NCBI GenBank assembly: GCA_964642235.1
Contig: CAZXOP010000113.1
Coordinates: forward strand, 1-6,411
From: CAYSND01 sp964642235
Lineage (GTDB): Bacteria > Bacteroidota > Bacteroidia > Bacteroidales > UBA932
Length of the DNA stretch: 6,411 nt
Direction of reading: 5' to 3'
A program made the position numbers and the translations under genes. Below, in pieces: positions 5,692 to 6,411 of the stretch (positions are counted from its first letter, which is position 1; each line of letters opens with the position of its first letter). The notes beneath the pieces were generated by a model that did no database searches, was not told where the DNA came from, and worked only from the letters and a program-made list of their open reading frames with translations.

Positions 5692-6411
5692 TTATTTCGA
5701 GGGGCAAAACTCCCTCCAATCACGTCCGTTAGTAACCCATTCGAGATTAAAGCGGGCATAGAGCCCTTCTGTTGTCAAAAAAATCAACCCTTCACTTGGG
5801 GTACCTGGACGTCCTGCCGCTAAATGAGAGTACCCTCCCCTTCGACTAACAAGTCGTTTGACAGGCCATGTTTTACCCCCATCAAAACTTGCCCAAACTG
5901 TAATATTTATCCTCCCCTCAGTACTATGTATTGCAGTAGGGCCATCTGGGTTGTCTGTCATACTAAATATTAATATATCTTGCCCTTCGACTTCCAACCT
6001 TACAAGCCCCCCCTTATTCCCATAAACCTTCGGAGGACCATCAGGTAGTACAGGATCGATGTGTTGCCCCTCCCAAGTCTCTCCCCCATCATAACTATAA
6101 GCAATATCTCTATTCCCGGGACGATTATGATTACGTGAATTATAATAGATGGTACCGTCACTTAGTTCCACCAATGCCGCCTCCCCTGTTCCTGCAGCAG
6201 GATAGGGCTTACTTGTAAACCAAGTTTTCCCACCATCGTCTGAATATATTGCACTACTATAGTGAAGTGGTAATAAATTGTCATCAGAAGCATTGTAATC
6301 TATAAGGACACGTGCCGGTGCCAATAATCGCCCCTTATGTTTTCCATATCTGAGTGTGATACCCTCCTCACATCCACTTATTATTGGGTGCCACCCATTT
6401 ATATCAGGATG
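5692..6411 (-). CDS. Sialidase-like (GH33 / BNR) enzyme, C-terminal part; cut by window edge
   Basis: The frame is open from base 6411 to the TAA at 5694-5692, giving 239 residues; the N-terminus is outside, so any TTG or internal start is not the real one. Three Asp boxes mark a six-bladed beta-propeller: SDDGGKTW at 57-64, SYDGGETW at 106-113 and SFDGGKTW at 175-182. The visible part matches the later blades of sialidases: EEGITLRYGKHKGRLLAPARV at 15-35, E77 in GEAALVELSDG, R93 in NSRN, R167 before the third Asp box, Y194 in GGYSHLAAG (expected nucleophile) and E215 in LTTEG. Their spacing resembles that of known sialidases (human NEU2 E218, R237, R304, Y334, from memory). The FRIP arginine and acid/base Asp would lie upstream, off the window. 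The likely reaction is release of terminal sialic acid from host or mucin glycans; a different sugar acid is possible. It converges on sppA across a structured 187-bp gap. No C-terminal sorting domain follows. Confidence 0.85.
   Translation of the reverse strand, partial: HPDINGWHPIISGCEEGITLRYGKHKGRLLAPARVLIDYNASDDNLLPLHYSSAIYSDDGGKTWFTSKPYPAAGTGEAALVELSDGTIYYNSRNHNRPGNRDIAYSYDGGETWEGQHIDPVLPDGPPKVYGNKGGLVRLEVEGQDILIFSMTDNPDGPTAIHSTEGRINITVWASFDGGKTWPVKRLVSRRGGYSHLAAGRPGTPSEGLIFLTTEGLYARFNLEWVTNGRDWREFCPSK

Noticed and set aside
5419..5759. Small open frames across the sppA end and the structured gap on both strands
   Set aside because: They overlap inverted repeats and the two real genes in other frames, and show no signal peptide, domain or plausible start.
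5692..6324. A complete 210-aa sialidase-like gene starting at a TTG at 6324
   Set aside because: The frame continues without a stop to base 6411, and the extra residues (including GITLRYGKHKGR) match the family, so the gene is cut by the window edge.
1..6411. tRNA, rRNA, CRISPR arrays, transposase genes, phage genes or known riboswitches
   Set aside because: I looked for each and saw no repeat-spacer pattern, cloverleaf with tRNA features, transposase motif or riboswitch-like leader.

Overview
The window looks like Bacteroidota DNA, most likely Bacteroidales. It is AT-rich, and its promoters fit the Bacteroidota pattern (TTG/TTTG at -33, TAnnTTTG at -7). The proteins also fit: a TonB-dependent receptor with an N-terminal CarboxypepD_reg-like domain, a HYC_CC_PP-type small protein, a long two-domain SppA, and secreted glycosidases of glycan-degrading types. 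No species can be named from the sequence alone.

Layout. (1) Positions 1-583, minus strand: the N-terminal third or so of a secreted glycoside hydrolase family 9 enzyme, cut by the window edge. (2) Positions 615-3667, minus strand: a three-gene cassette. Its gene order in transcription is a Cys/His-rich small protein (HYC_CC_PP-like, 3667 to 3227), a metal-type TonB-dependent receptor with a CxxxCC plug signature (3171 to 940), and a secreted single HMA-domain protein with a CPNC metal site (920 to 615). The GH9 gene follows 31 bp later on the same strand and could be read through. (3) Positions 3680-3714: two divergent promoters that overlap almost completely, one for the cassette and one for sppA. 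(4) Positions 3744-5504, plus strand: a complete sppA (signal peptide peptidase, 586 aa) with both catalytic residues. (5) Positions 5505-5691: the convergent intergenic space. It is filled by a GC-rich structured element with 18-bp perfect inverted arms and nested hairpins, then by a second bulged hairpin, then by a weak AT-rich dyad. (6) Positions 5692-6411, minus strand: the C-terminal 239 residues of a sialidase-like beta-propeller with three Asp boxes and most of the GH33 active-site pattern.

How the genes may work together. The cassette is best read as an envelope system for a soft metal, with copper the first guess. The receptor would bring a metal or metal complex across the outer membrane. 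The HMA protein would carry metal in the periplasm. The Cys/His-rich protein would bind or sense it at the inner membrane. This is inference from family resemblance and gene order; the sequence does not show the metal. SppA is a housekeeping membrane protease that shares the control region but has no obvious functional link. The GH9 and sialidase genes belong to glycan degradation and are neighbours rather than parts of the cassette.
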